DNA from: CADEFX01 sp050260355
GTDB lineage: Bacteria > Pseudomonadota > Alphaproteobacteria > Rhizobiales > Hyphomicrobiaceae
Assembly: GCA_050260355.1 (NCBI GenBank)
Contig: JBLNBZ010000058.1
Location: forward strand, 1-22,228
Reading direction: 5' to 3'
DNA: 22,228 nt
Shown here: piece by piece, positions 14,883 to 21,934 of the stretch
Layout: every line of letters begins with the position of its first letter
How positions within the stretch are numbered: the stretch's first letter is position 1
Program-made: the position numbers and the translations under genes
The notes under the pieces: model-generated
The model's input: only the letters and a program-made list of their open reading frames with translations
Databases searched by the model: none
Told to the model about the DNA's origin: nothing

Positions 14883-15629
14883 TTACCTCGCTAGATGCTT
14901 GCCGAAGAACGCGAACACTTTGTTCCAGCCGTCGAGGGCCTGCTCCACTCGATACATCGGCCGGTGGTAGTAGAAGATGCCGTGGCCGGCGCCGTCATAA
15001 CGGTAGAACTCGTAAGACTTGCCGTGCTTCTTGAGCTCGGCCTCGTGCTGGTCCACCTGCTCCGGGCTCGGCGCGCGATCCTCGTTGCCGAAGATGCCGA
15101 GCAACGGGCACGAAAGATTCTTGGTGAGATCGATCGGTGACGTCGGCGTCTTGGCGTTGAGCTCCTCCTTGGCCATCACGACGCGGCCACCCCAGAGCTC
15201 GACACAGGCATCGACATCCTTCTTGTGACAGGCATAGAGGAAGGCGTGCCGCCCGCCGGAGCAGGAGCCGAAGACGCCGACCTTGCCGTTGTGGCCCGGC
15301 TGGGCGCGCATCCACTTCACTGCCCCCTCGGTATCGCCGATGACCTGGGCGTCCGGCACGCCGCCCTCGGCTCGGACCTTGGCCGCAACGTCGTCGGGAT
15401 TGCCCTTGCCCGAGCGCTCATAGAGGTTGGCGCAGATGGCTATATAGCCGTGGTGGGCGAACTTGCGCGTCTGCTCGATGTACCATTCGCTCCAGCCCGG
15501 CAGATGGTGGACGAGCACGACGCCAGGGAAGGGACCCGGCCCTGAGGGCTTCGCTACGTAGGCGGATATCGGGTCGCTCTTGTCGCCGTTGATCGTGATC
15601 ATCTCCACGGTCATGCCACGGTATGTCAT
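14883..15629 (-). CDS. Dienelactone hydrolase family protein
   Basis: This 248-residue cytosolic alpha/beta hydrolase is of the dienelactone hydrolase type. The nucleophile is a cysteine: Cys123 in FGSCSGGRH, at the same residue number as in classic dienelactone hydrolase. Asp184 (GNEDRAPS) and His216 (GAGHGIFYYHRP) complete a likely catalytic triad. The oxyanion region is VLVHHLPGWSEW. An excellent AGGAGG lies 8 bases before the ATG. The enzyme probably opens a lactone or ester ring, but no chlorocatechol or catechol pathway genes are adjacent, so the substrate is unknown. First gene of a two-gene operon with the DUF6295-like protein. Confidence 0.92.
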   Translation of the reverse strand: MTYRGMTVEMITINGDKSDPISAYVAKPSGPGPFPGVVLVHHLPGWSEWYIEQTRKFAHHGYIAICANLYERSGKGNPDDVAAKVRAEGGVPDAQVIGDTEGAVKWMRAQPGHNGKVGVFGSCSGGRHAFLYACHKKDVDACVELWGGRVVMAKEELNAKTPTSPIDLTKNLSCPLLGIFGNEDRAPSPEQVDQHEAELKKHGKSYEFYRYDGAGHGIFYYHRPMYRVEQALDGWNKVFAFFGKHLAR

Positions 15630-15688
15630 CGTCGTTACCTCCTAGAAGGCTGGAACGTCAGTCTCTGCCCGTAGTGACCAGCCCCCAT

Positions 15689-15712
15689 CGAGCGGTCGAG
15701 CGGTCGAGCGGG
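15689..15712. repeat. Three tandem copies of CGAGCGGT (last copy imperfect)
   Basis: An 8-bp unit is repeated at 15689-15696, 15697-15704 and 15705-15712, the third copy ending in G instead of T. It lies about 60 bases upstream of the dienelactone hydrolase gene. Probably a slippage repeat; a regulatory role is not shown. Confidence 0.7.
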
Positions 15713-15865
15713 GATGTTAGTTTGCCGGCGGCGGCGACGCTAGCGCGAGCATGACCGGAGCCGGCCTGATGACCACAGACAGCCGCCGAGCGTGCTCGTG
15801 GGCTCACCCGGCGGCGGAGGAAACCGAAAGTCGATGTGAGCCGTGCCTCAGATGCAAGCCCGGCG

Positions 15866-16165
15866 CTACCGGTGCCAGCGCCGAGCGATGCGCGACGCGT
15901 GCGCGGCGCGATCCGCTGTCGCTGCGATCTCGCGGGAGTGGAACCGCGTTGCCGCTTGCCGCTCCATGGACTGCGGATGGCCGAGATCGGGACCGGCTTG
16001 CGTCTCCGGGAGGTCGCTGTAGTCGAGGCAGCCCAGGTATTCGGCGACGTACTCGCCGCAAGCGGCGGGATACCTGATGGCCGCGATTGTGTCTTGCGCC
16101 AATCCCGGCGTCGTTGCGGCCGCAGTCAGAGCAAGGGCTGACAGCCCGATGAAGCCCTTCTGCAT
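15866..16165 (-). CDS. Small secreted protein of unknown function
   Basis: This 99-residue protein begins with a convincing Sec signal peptide, MQKGFIGLSALALTAAATTP then GLAQ, with cleavage likely after residue 23-24. The mature part has two cysteines in RYPAACGEYVAEYLGCLDYSDLP, which could form a disulfide, and a polar tail. The ATG at 16165 is chosen because the signal peptide starts there; the open frame extends 22 codons further. I do not recognise the family. It is one of three small exported proteins near the solute-binding genes. Coding potential is moderate, so it could be a conserved hypothetical or a chance frame. Confidence 0.55.
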   Translation of the reverse strand: MQKGFIGLSALALTAAATTPGLAQDTIAAIRYPAACGEYVAEYLGCLDYSDLPETQAGPDLGHPQSMERQAATRFHSREIAATADRAAHASRIARRWHR

Positions 16166-16304
16166 GGCGTGGCTCCAGTGCCCAGTTAAGGAGCCTGCGG
16201 CCGCTGTTGGCCGTGCAGGCTCGACGGGCATTGGAGCCTTCCGCCGTAATCTCGGCGTCAGGCGCGCGTGAATCTTCCGATGGACAAGCCGTAGACCCGC
16301 GCTC

Positions 16305-16577
16305 TCATCGCACGTATCCGCAGCGCCCGACCCACCCCGGTCTCCACACCTTTACCACGACGCCATGCCCCCTATGGCGGCGCACCACCTTATGCTTCTC
16401 GTCCCAGCTGCCCTTGAACAGCCCGAATTCCTCCCATTCGGCATAGGCCTTCGAAGACATGCGCCAGTAGAATGTGTCGGGACAGGGAGGTCCGTGGTGC
16501 CAGCCGCCGGCGTGCGCGGCGCTGCCCGGAATGCCGACTGCAGCCAGTGGAACGAGCAGCGCGAATAGCCTTCGCAT
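16305..16577 (-). CDS. Small secreted Trp/His-rich protein
   Basis: This 90-residue protein has a typical signal peptide (MRRLFALLVPLAAVGIPGSA then AHA, cleavage near residue 23). The mature part of about 67 residues is rich in Trp, Tyr, Gly, His and Arg (GGWHHGPPCPDTFYWRMSS, RRHRGHGVVVKVWRPGW). AGGAG lies 6 bases before the ATG, a strong ribosome site. Two cysteines, at 32 and 86, could be bridged. The family is not recognised; such small basic aromatic-rich periplasmic proteins are common orphans in Rhizobiales. Confidence 0.7.
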   Translation of the reverse strand: MRRLFALLVPLAAVGIPGSAAHAGGWHHGPPCPDTFYWRMSSKAYAEWEEFGLFKGSWDEKHKVVRRHRGHGVVVKVWRPGWVGRCGYVR

Positions 16578-16913
16578 GGGACACTCCTCGGCACGAGTTC
16601 GAAGCGAGCGTGCGATAACGCGAGTCTGGCTTTGCTGTTCCTGAGTCGGCAGGGCCCGGGTTTGTCAGCCTAAGAGCAATTGGAACCTGATCGGGTGCAA
16701 AGTGTTGGCGCAAACGATCTCTGCACGGGAGCGGCACACCGCGTTTGCGCAGCGCAGCATCGACTGCCGCGAAATTGCCGCTAACAAGACGAGGTGATTT
16801 GGCATAGGCTGAGGTGGGATGCTGGACGCGCACGCGCAGTTGGTCGCGATCCGTCGATAATCCAACAAACAACCATGGCGCCTCCAAGCCCCGATGCAAA
16901 AGGGAGGACCACC
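16578..16913. promoter_or_regulatory. Divergent promoter region of small secreted protein and solute-binding gene
   Basis: This 336-base gap separates two divergent genes and has no supported coding frame. It includes a perfect 9-bp inverted repeat at 16708-16750, listed separately, and the AGGGAGG ribosome site of the solute-binding gene at 16901-16907. Confidence 0.5.
16708..16750. promoter_or_regulatory. Inverted repeat GCGCAAACG ... CGTTTGCGC
   Basis: Perfect 9-bp arms at 16708-16716 and 16742-16750 are separated by 25 bases, about 165 bases before the solute-binding protein start. Spaced symmetric arms in a divergent promoter suggest an operator for a dimeric or tetrameric regulator. 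No regulator gene is adjacent. Confidence 0.4.
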
Positions 16914-18251
16914 ATGCGTACGAGCACGCCTACGCGACGGCGTTTTCTGGCCGCCAGCGCATCGTCCACATTGATGGTTGCGATGCCCTATGTCCGAGGT
17001 GCTCATGCCGCGGGCAAGCTGTCGATAGGCCTGTGGGATCATTGGGTGCCAGGGGCCAACGCCGCCAGCACTTTGCTGATCGAGGAGTGGGCGGCGCGCG
17101 AAAGAGTCGAGGTGCAGATCGACTACATCACCACGCAAGGCAACAAGCTGCTGTTGACGGAGCAAGCCGAAGCCCAGGCCAAGTCCGGGCACGACATTCT
17201 GACCTTCCGATGCTGGGGACCCGCCGACCACGCCAAGCTTCTCGAGCCCGTCGACGACGTCATGGGCCAGCTGATCCGCCAGAACGGTCCCGCCAACGCG
17301 ACGACAGAATATCTGGGCAAATCCGCCGGCTACTGGGCCGCGGTGCCGGCGACGCGGGGCAGCAACGTGAAAGGCCCCTGCTCTCGCATCGATCTCATGA
17401 AGCAGCATGCTGGCATCGATGTGCAGGCCATGTATCCAGCCAACGCTCCGCCCCAAGCTGAGAAGTGGACGCTCGACAGCTTCCTGGCGGCTGCGCAAGC
17501 GTGCCACAAGGCTGGCCTTCCATTTGGCATTGGCCTGGGCTCGACGGCGGACTCGGTCGACAGCGCCGGAGCCATCTTCGACTCGTTCGGTGCAGCGCTC
17601 GTCGATGCGAAGGGCAACGTAACGGTGAGATCCGACCCGGTGCGCCAGGCGCTCGACTACTACACCAAACTGGCGCGATATCTCCCCGCCGATGCCCCTG
17701 CCTGGGACGATGCCTCGAACAACAAGTGGCTGATCGCGGGCAAGGGCCCGCTGATCTTGAACCCGCCGAGCGCGTGGGCCGTCGCCAAGCGCGATGCGCC
17801 GCAGGTTGCCCAGCAGCTTTGGACGCATGGCATGCCGGCAGGGCCGAAAGGCCGCTACACGCCTTTCATCCCATACTTCTGGGGCATCTGGTCGTTCGGC
17901 AAGAACAAGCCGGCGGCCAAGAGCCTTCTGCTGCATCTCTCTCAACCCGCCGCCATCGAAAAGATGGTGGCCGCGAGCCAAGGCTTCGACATTCCGGCTT
18001 TCGCCAAGCTGACAGACCTCAAGACCTGGGCTGACGAGGGGCCACCGGCGGGTACCCTCTATCATTACCCCAACCGGTACGATCATCAGAAGGTGTCGAT
18101 CGCAGGCGCGCCGGCACCGCCGAAGATCGCGGTGCAGATCTACGTGCAGGCCGTCATGACCAAGATGACCGTCCGCCACATGCAGGGCGAATCGATGGAG
18201 AAGACATTGGCGTGGGCCGAGCAAGAGGTCGAAGGATTCTTGCGCACGTGA
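16914..18251 (+). CDS. ABC transporter solute-binding protein (family 1), Tat-exported
   Basis: This 445-residue periplasmic protein is of the extracellular solute-binding family 1 type, which mostly binds sugars, polyols or related small molecules. The Tat signal is TPTRRRFLAASASSTLMVAM, with cleavage near AHA-AGKL. The mature start GKLSIGLWDHWVPGAN and the domain NNKWLIAGKGPLILNPPSAWAVAKRDAP are nearly the same as in the paralog at 19049-20401. A strong AGGGAGG precedes the ATG; the open frame extends 40 codons further upstream without a start signal. No permease or ATPase genes are in the window, so its transporter partners are elsewhere or it is an orphan. Ligand unknown. Confidence 0.92.
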   Translation: MRTSTPTRRRFLAASASSTLMVAMPYVRGAHAAGKLSIGLWDHWVPGANAASTLLIEEWAARERVEVQIDYITTQGNKLLLTEQAEAQAKSGHDILTFRCWGPADHAKLLEPVDDVMGQLIRQNGPANATTEYLGKSAGYWAAVPATRGSNVKGPCSRIDLMKQHAGIDVQAMYPANAPPQAEKWTLDSFLAAAQACHKAGLPFGIGLGSTADSVDSAGAIFDSFGAALVDAKGNVTVRSDPVRQALDYYTKLARYLPADAPAWDDASNNKWLIAGKGPLILNPPSAWAVAKRDAPQVAQQLWTHGMPAGPKGRYTPFIPYFWGIWSFGKNKPAAKSLLLHLSQPAAIEKMVAASQGFDIPAFAKLTDLKTWADEGPPAGTLYHYPNRYDHQKVSIAGAPAPPKIAVQIYVQAVMTKMTVRHMQGESMEKTLAWAEQEVEGFLRT

Positions 18252-18265
18252 GGCCTTGAACGGCT

Positions 18266-18287
18266 GATCTCGCCGCTGGCTGAGATC
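18266..18287. terminator. Weak hairpin after the first solute-binding gene
   Basis: GATCTC at 18266-18271 and GAGATC at 18282-18287 form a 6-bp stem with a 10-base loop, 14 bases after the stop codon. Position fits a terminator but the stem is short and lacks a T-run. Confidence 0.3.
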
Positions 18288-18521
18288 TGGAGCGAGACGA
18301 CCGCGGCGAGGGTGGCTCTGCTGCCCTCGGACCACTGTGCGCGTATTGGCCGGCCCGCGCCTGTCAGAGAGACCCGCAGTCAGCGGCGGCCCTCAAAAGG
18401 CGAGCCACGCCAGCGCAAACCGCCTGTCCCCAATGCCTCCAGTCTGTTCCCTGCGGTACAGCAGGGTCGATCGAAGGCGCGTATGCAAGGGGTATCGGCG
18501 CAAAGCAATGGGAGAACGACG

Positions 18522-18791
18522 ATGGTTCGAGTGATCGGTGGACTGGTAGCTCTGGGCCTGCTCATGCCAGTGAGCGCACAGGCGCAGCACAGGGGCTCCG
18601 AGTACCAGGAGTGGCAGTTCGAGACCAAGGGCCCGGTGCACGGCTACTCCGGTTGGGCGGGGTTGGGCAACGGCCGGCGCAACTCTTACTGCGACTATCA
18701 GAGGATCCCGAACCGCGAGTGCGTCACGCTCAAGTCGGGCAAGGAGCGCTGCCGCGTCACGAGTTGGACGCTGAAGCAGACCTGCCAGTAG
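18522..18791 (+). CDS. Small secreted cysteine-containing protein of unknown function
   Basis: This 89-residue protein has a signal peptide (MVRVIGGLVALGLLMPVSAQ then AQ, cleavage near residue 22). The mature part has four cysteines (57, 67, 77, 88), probably two disulfides, in YCDYQRIPNREC and RCRVTSWTLKQTC. The ATG at 18522 follows GGGAGAACGACG; a longer in-frame start upstream would add a charged stretch with no role. The family is not recognised. It lies between the two convergent solute-binding genes in the orientation of the first and is followed by a good hairpin. Confidence 0.72.
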   Translation: MVRVIGGLVALGLLMPVSAQAQHRGSEYQEWQFETKGPVHGYSGWAGLGNGRRNSYCDYQRIPNRECVTLKSGKERCRVTSWTLKQTCQ

Positions 18792-18831
18792 CGCAGGAAT
18801 GTAGCGAGGCCCTACACGGCAAGTCTCCCGA

Positions 18832-18852
18832 TTGCTGCGGCTCACGCAGCAA
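18832..18852. terminator. Terminator hairpin after the small secreted protein
   Basis: TTGCTGCG at 18832-18839 and CGCAGCAA at 18845-18852 are perfect 8-bp arms around a 5-base loop, about 40 bases after the stop codon. A second stem lies just downstream. Confidence 0.5.
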
Positions 18853-18870
18853 AGCGCAAATCACAAAGGT

Positions 18871-18899
18871 GGCAAAGGCGCGGCATTCCCGCCCTTGCC
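18871..18899. terminator. Second hairpin between convergent genes
   Basis: GGCAAAGGCG at 18871-18880 pairs with CGCCCTTGCC at 18890-18899, 10 bp with one mismatch around a 9-base loop. Flanking GGTGG and CCACC could extend it. Placed to act as a bidirectional terminator for the convergent genes on either side; the A-rich and T-poor flanks make it an imperfect intrinsic terminator. Confidence 0.5.
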
Positions 18900-19048
18900 A
18901 AATTCCACCAATGGTTCAGTGGCGACCGTCCCGAGACGACGAAAGTCGAGAACGCGACGATGCTGTCGAGGAAGCGCTCGCGCGTGTGCCGATTTGACTT
19001 TTCCGCCGTGCAGGTCAACCAGGGAAGCCTGTCACAAGAGGCAGCCGC

Positions 19049-20401
19049 TTATCGACGGATGCCCTCGAGCTCCGATTTCGCCCAATCGATAACCTGCTTC
19101 GCAGTTTGACCGGTCACTATGCGCGCCACCATCCCCGGGATCATGTAGCGGGTCCAGATCTGCACCCCAACGTCCGGCGGCGCGCTCGAGCCGGAGATGT
19201 AGTACTCGGCATCATGGTGGGGGCGCACAGGATAATTATAGATCGTGCCTTGCGGCGGCTCCATTTCGGCCCAGACTGGCAGGTCTGCCATCGACAGAAA
19301 TGGTGGGATGTCATACCCCGCTGCTGGAACGCTGAGCTTGGTGACGATGTCGCGCTGGCTGAGGAACGTCATCAGGTCCTTTGCCGCCGACTTGTTCTGC
19401 GCCCATTGCCAGATGCCCCAGAAATAGGGGCGATGCGGCACAAGCCGACCCATCTTGCCCCTGGGATTTGGGAAGTGCCAGGTGTCGGCTGCGACAGCAG
19501 GCGCATCGCGCTTGGCCACAGCCCAGGCACTGGGCGGGTTCCAGATCAGGGCCGCCGAGCCGGCAACGTAGGCCTTGTTGTTGGACGCGTCATCGTAGGA
19601 GACGGTGTTGGCGGGCAAGTAAGGGGCGAAGCGCTTGGCATAATCGAGCACCTCGCGGACCGGATCGGAGTCCACCGTGATGTTGCCCTTGCTATCCACG
19701 AGATGCGCACCAAACGCCCCGAACGTCGCACCCCAGGTCTGGTTCGCGTCCGTGCTGTTGGATCCGCAGCCAAGGGCGAACAGGTGGCCTGCCTTGTGAC
19801 ACTGCTCGGCCATCGTAAGCTGCTTTTCGTACGTCCACTCGGCCGCACCTTTGGTCTTCACGTCCTTGGCCGGGTACCACTCGGTCACATCCTCGCCCGT
19901 GGCCTTCTTGATCATCGAGATGCGTGCGACAGGCGGCAGGGGAGCCGAACCCCAGGCGACCGGCACGGCCAACCATTTCCCATCCGATATGCCAAGGTAT
20001 TCCACGGCCTTGCTCACCGGCCCATACTGCTTGATCAGCCCTTCCACGACGTCGTTCACCGGCGTCAGCTTGTTCGCATACTGCTGAGCATTCCATTGGT
20101 CGAAGGCGAGGATGTCATGCCCGCTCCGCGCCTGCGCCTCTGCTGCCTGCGTCAGAATTATCTTGTTGCCGGAGGAGGGAATGAAGTCGATCGTCACTTC
20201 AACTTTGTTCTTCTCCGCCCACTCGCCGACCACGCTTTTCAGCACCGGATTGGCCGCCGGGACCCAGTGATCCCAGATACCCATCGTCAGCTTGCCGGCG
20301 GCGGCGGCCGTCCGAACATGCACCAGCGGCAGTGTCGCGCTGGCCGCGCCAGCGGTGACCTTCAGCGCCTGGCGACGGGTGATCCGACGGGGACGTGTCA
20401 T
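19049..20401 (-). CDS. ABC transporter solute-binding protein (family 1), Tat-exported, paralog
   Basis: This 450-residue periplasmic binding protein is a diverged paralog of the one at 16914-18251. The Tat signal is PRRITRRQALKVTAGAASAT, with cleavage near AAA-AGKL. Shared segments include GKLTMGIWDHWVPAAN, DDASNNKAYVAGSAALIWNPPSAWAVAKRDAP and RPYFWGIWQWAQNKSAAKDLM. GGAGGAG lies 6 bases before the ATG. It is convergent with the paralog, and no membrane or ATPase subunits lie beside it. The two probably arose by inverted duplication and then specialised for different ligands; the ligands cannot be read from sequence. Confidence 0.92.
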   Translation of the reverse strand: MTRPRRITRRQALKVTAGAASATLPLVHVRTAAAAGKLTMGIWDHWVPAANPVLKSVVGEWAEKNKVEVTIDFIPSSGNKIILTQAAEAQARSGHDILAFDQWNAQQYANKLTPVNDVVEGLIKQYGPVSKAVEYLGISDGKWLAVPVAWGSAPLPPVARISMIKKATGEDVTEWYPAKDVKTKGAAEWTYEKQLTMAEQCHKAGHLFALGCGSNSTDANQTWGATFGAFGAHLVDSKGNITVDSDPVREVLDYAKRFAPYLPANTVSYDDASNNKAYVAGSAALIWNPPSAWAVAKRDAPAVAADTWHFPNPRGKMGRLVPHRPYFWGIWQWAQNKSAAKDLMTFLSQRDIVTKLSVPAAGYDIPPFLSMADLPVWAEMEPPQGTIYNYPVRPHHDAEYYISGSSAPPDVGVQIWTRYMIPGMVARIVTGQTAKQVIDWAKSELEGIRR

Positions 20402-20724
20402 GGACTGCTCCTCCCTGTACGCGCTTCTGACGGATGATTTTTTTGATTTTTAGACGCCTTTGGCGCCATCGATGCCTGTTGAGGCTTGTCAGTCAGTATA
20501 CCGCTCTAATCGACTCTTGTCCCGCTCCGATGAAGCCAATTCGTTAGCAGAGCCGACGTTCGCGTCAGCTTTTGGACGGCGAACCGAATCCGTGTCCCTT
20601 TTAAAACTCACCTGTCTTTACCACTCGCGAAAGACGGCGAGGTGGCCGGCAGCAACAATCATCTTTAAATTGCCTGGAAAATTTACAACTCCGCACGCTA
20701 ACGTTAGCGTGGAGGTAGAGCGGC
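20402..20724. other. Less GC-rich intergenic region left of the small ORF
   Basis: These 323 bases contain no supported gene. A T-rich run lies just upstream of the solute-binding gene, and several AT-rich patches (20600-20690) contrast with the rest of the window. It carries one arm of a 13-bp inverted repeat (20537-20549) and an 18-bp palindrome (20694-20711), listed separately. Confidence 0.5.
20694..20711. promoter_or_regulatory. 18-bp perfect palindrome CACGCTAACGTTAGCGTG
   Basis: A perfectly symmetric 18-mer ends at the first base of the GGAGG ribosome site of the 69-codon ORF. As DNA it would suit a dimeric repressor. As RNA it would fold into a 7-bp stem with an ACGT loop against the ribosome site. 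It shares the core GCTAACG with the flanking inverted repeat. Confidence 0.55.
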
Positions 20725-20934
20725 ATGTGGCGCCTGCGGTTGAAAGGCACGAAGACCTTTTGGAAGCACCGAGGCGGCTGGCTTCACGAGGAATGCGGCT
20801 TCGATACTGAGCTCCTTACGTTAGAGACCGAAGTCAACGCCGAAATAGCGCGCTCGGATGTCGCCAAGAAAACCGGACTAAGCGATGACCAAATCGAGCT
20901 GGTCCCACGTACGGCGACGATCCTCGAGAGTTAG
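20725..20934 (+). CDS. Small hypothetical protein
   Basis: This 69-residue frame begins MWRLRLKGTKTFWKHRGGWL and has an acidic second half (TLETEVNAEIARSDVAKKTG, LSDDQIELVPRTATILES). GGAGG lies 9 bases before the ATG, and an 18-bp palindrome immediately precedes it, which argues for a regulated real gene. No signal peptide or membrane segment. I do not recognise a family. It stands alone in a less GC-rich segment beside tRNA-Thr and may be an acquired or remnant gene. Confidence 0.5.
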   Translation: MWRLRLKGTKTFWKHRGGWLHEECGFDTELLTLETEVNAEIARSDVAKKTGLSDDQIELVPRTATILES

Positions 20935-21068
20935 AAGGCTAATCGGACTGAACGCAGCAGCTTGAAAATACTCTGCCTAGCCTACTGCAGCGTCACCGGC
21001 TTCTTCGATGCACGCGCGCACGAGCCCGCGTCTCCTTGCTAACGAATTGATATCTGAAAGGGATATTG

Positions 21069-21143
21069 TGGTGCCGCCGAGAGGAATTGAACCTCCGACC
21101 CCACCCTTACCAAGGGTGTGCTCTACCCCTGAGCTACGGCGGC
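21069..21143 (-). tRNA. tRNA-Thr (anticodon GGT)
   Basis: On the minus strand a full cloverleaf is present: acceptor GCCGCCG/CGGCGGC, D arm GCTC-AGGGGTA-GAGC, anticodon stem CACCC/GGGTG with loop TTGGTAA (anticodon GGT, reading ACC), T loop TTCAATT, discriminator A and an encoded CCA end. It decodes Thr codons ACC and ACU. The 3' end faces the small GCTAACG island on the left, and the yacG cluster lies upstream of it. Confidence 0.97.
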
Positions 21144-21188
21144 AAGTGTCTCACCAACACTGCGTCTTCAGAGGGGCCGTCACCGGCA

Positions 21189-21209
21189 CGTCCGTGGCCT
21201 TCACGGACG
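21189..21209. other. 8-bp inverted repeat upstream of the tRNA
   Basis: CGTCCGTG at 21189-21196 and CACGGACG at 21202-21209 are perfect arms around a 5-base loop, 46 bases upstream of the tRNA-Thr 5' end and between it and the cupin stop. It may be the terminator of the cupin transcript coming from the right. Confidence 0.4.
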
Positions 21210-21351
21210 GTCAGGCTCCGGCCGACCCTGCGGGTGGGCGATAGCTAAACCAAGACCTCCGCCAACGCAACCAAGTCCTCCGGTGGCGGCCGCCTGTAAG
21301 GCCCCCCGCGCACCTGGCGATCACCTGCCTCCGGGCGTTCGGACTGCCTCC

Positions 21352-21678
21352 CTAATCGACGATGAAGAGCTTCGCGCCTTTGGGTCCCGTTCTCGACCGG
21401 TGCGGCTCGGCGCCGTCGGCCACCTGATAGCTCTGGCCGGGCCGCAACACGACCTTGCGGCCATCGGCGAGCTCGGTCTCGAGCTCACCGTCGAGCACCA
21501 GCAGAATGTGCCCCTTCTGGCACCAGTGGTCGGCAAGATAGTTCGGCGAATATTCGACCATCCGCACGCGGATGCCGCCAAACTCGCGCGTGCGCCACCA
21601 TGCCGTGCCGCTCTCGCCGTTGTGCTCGGTGCGCTCCACGCCGGACCAGTCCGTCGTACCGAAGGGGATGTCACTCAT
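21352..21678 (-). CDS. DHCW-motif cupin fold protein
   Basis: This 108-residue single-domain cupin begins MSDIPFGTTDWSGVERTEHN. The family signature NYLADHWCQKGHILLVLDGE (residues 46-65) provides His/Cys candidate metal ligands, and RPGQSYQVADGAEPHRS is the second cupin motif. The role is unknown; it may bind a metal and a small ligand in the cytoplasm. The ATG at 21678 is chosen because homologous sequence starts there; the gene overlaps the yacG stop by 8 bases, so it is translated from the same mRNA. Confidence 0.85.
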   Translation of the reverse strand: MSDIPFGTTDWSGVERTEHNGESGTAWWRTREFGGIRVRMVEYSPNYLADHWCQKGHILLVLDGELETELADGRKVVLRPGQSYQVADGAEPHRSRTGPKGAKLFIVD

Positions 21679-21934
21679 CTTCACGGGTCTGCTCCTGTTG
21701 GCCGGCCGCGACCTTGCGGACGGCTTCGGCCTCATCACCGTCCTCGTCGGCCGCCACGTTGCCGCCGGGAATTGCGTACGCGCCTCCCAGCCAGCGCGCG
21801 AGATCGACGTCGGCGCACCGCCGCGAGCAGAAGGGGCGGTATTCGGGCTCGGTCGGCGCCCTGCAGATCGGGCACCGGCCCGGGCTCGATTTTTCCTGTG
21901 TCCTCTGGCCCATCCGGTCGCCTTTCATTGGCAT
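21671..21934 (-). CDS. yacG: DNA gyrase inhibitor YacG, zinc-binding
   Basis: This 87-residue protein binds one zinc through Cys21, Cys24, Cys36 and Cys40 (CPIC...FCSRRC), followed by DVDLARWLGGAYAIPG. E. coli YacG binds GyrB and inhibits DNA gyrase. The chosen ATG overlaps the maf stop by one base (TGATG); a longer frame upstream lies within maf and is not conserved. Internal ATGs at codons 3 and 8 are alternatives. Translationally coupled to both neighbours. Confidence 0.93.
   Translation of the reverse strand: MPMKGDRMGQRTQEKSSPGRCPICRAPTEPEYRPFCSRRCADVDLARWLGGAYAIPGGNVAADEDGDEAEAVRKVAAGQQEQTREDE

Larger units (their letters stand above)
20537..21049. repeat. 13-bp perfect inverted repeat bounding a 513-bp segment
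   Basis: CAATTCGTTAGCA at 20537-20549 is the exact reverse complement of TGCTAACGAATTG at 21037-21049. The segment between them holds the 69-codon ORF and the CTAACGTTAG palindrome, and the right arm ends 19 bases from tRNA-Thr. It could be the termini of a small non-autonomous mobile element or a set of regulatory sites. No target-site duplication is visible next to the arms. Confidence 0.45.

Noticed and set aside
16665..18335. 556-codon open frame antisense to the first solute-binding gene
   Set aside because: It has no recognisable domain or start signal and mirrors the codon bias of the real gene; the similar 443-codon plus-strand frame at 19106-20437 opposite the second solute-binding gene is rejected for the same reason.
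21069..21143. tRNA-Thr as an attachment site with a duplicated 3' end
   Set aside because: No copy of the tRNA 3' end was seen elsewhere in the window and no integrase gene is present, so an integrated island cannot be supported beyond the small inverted-repeat segment.
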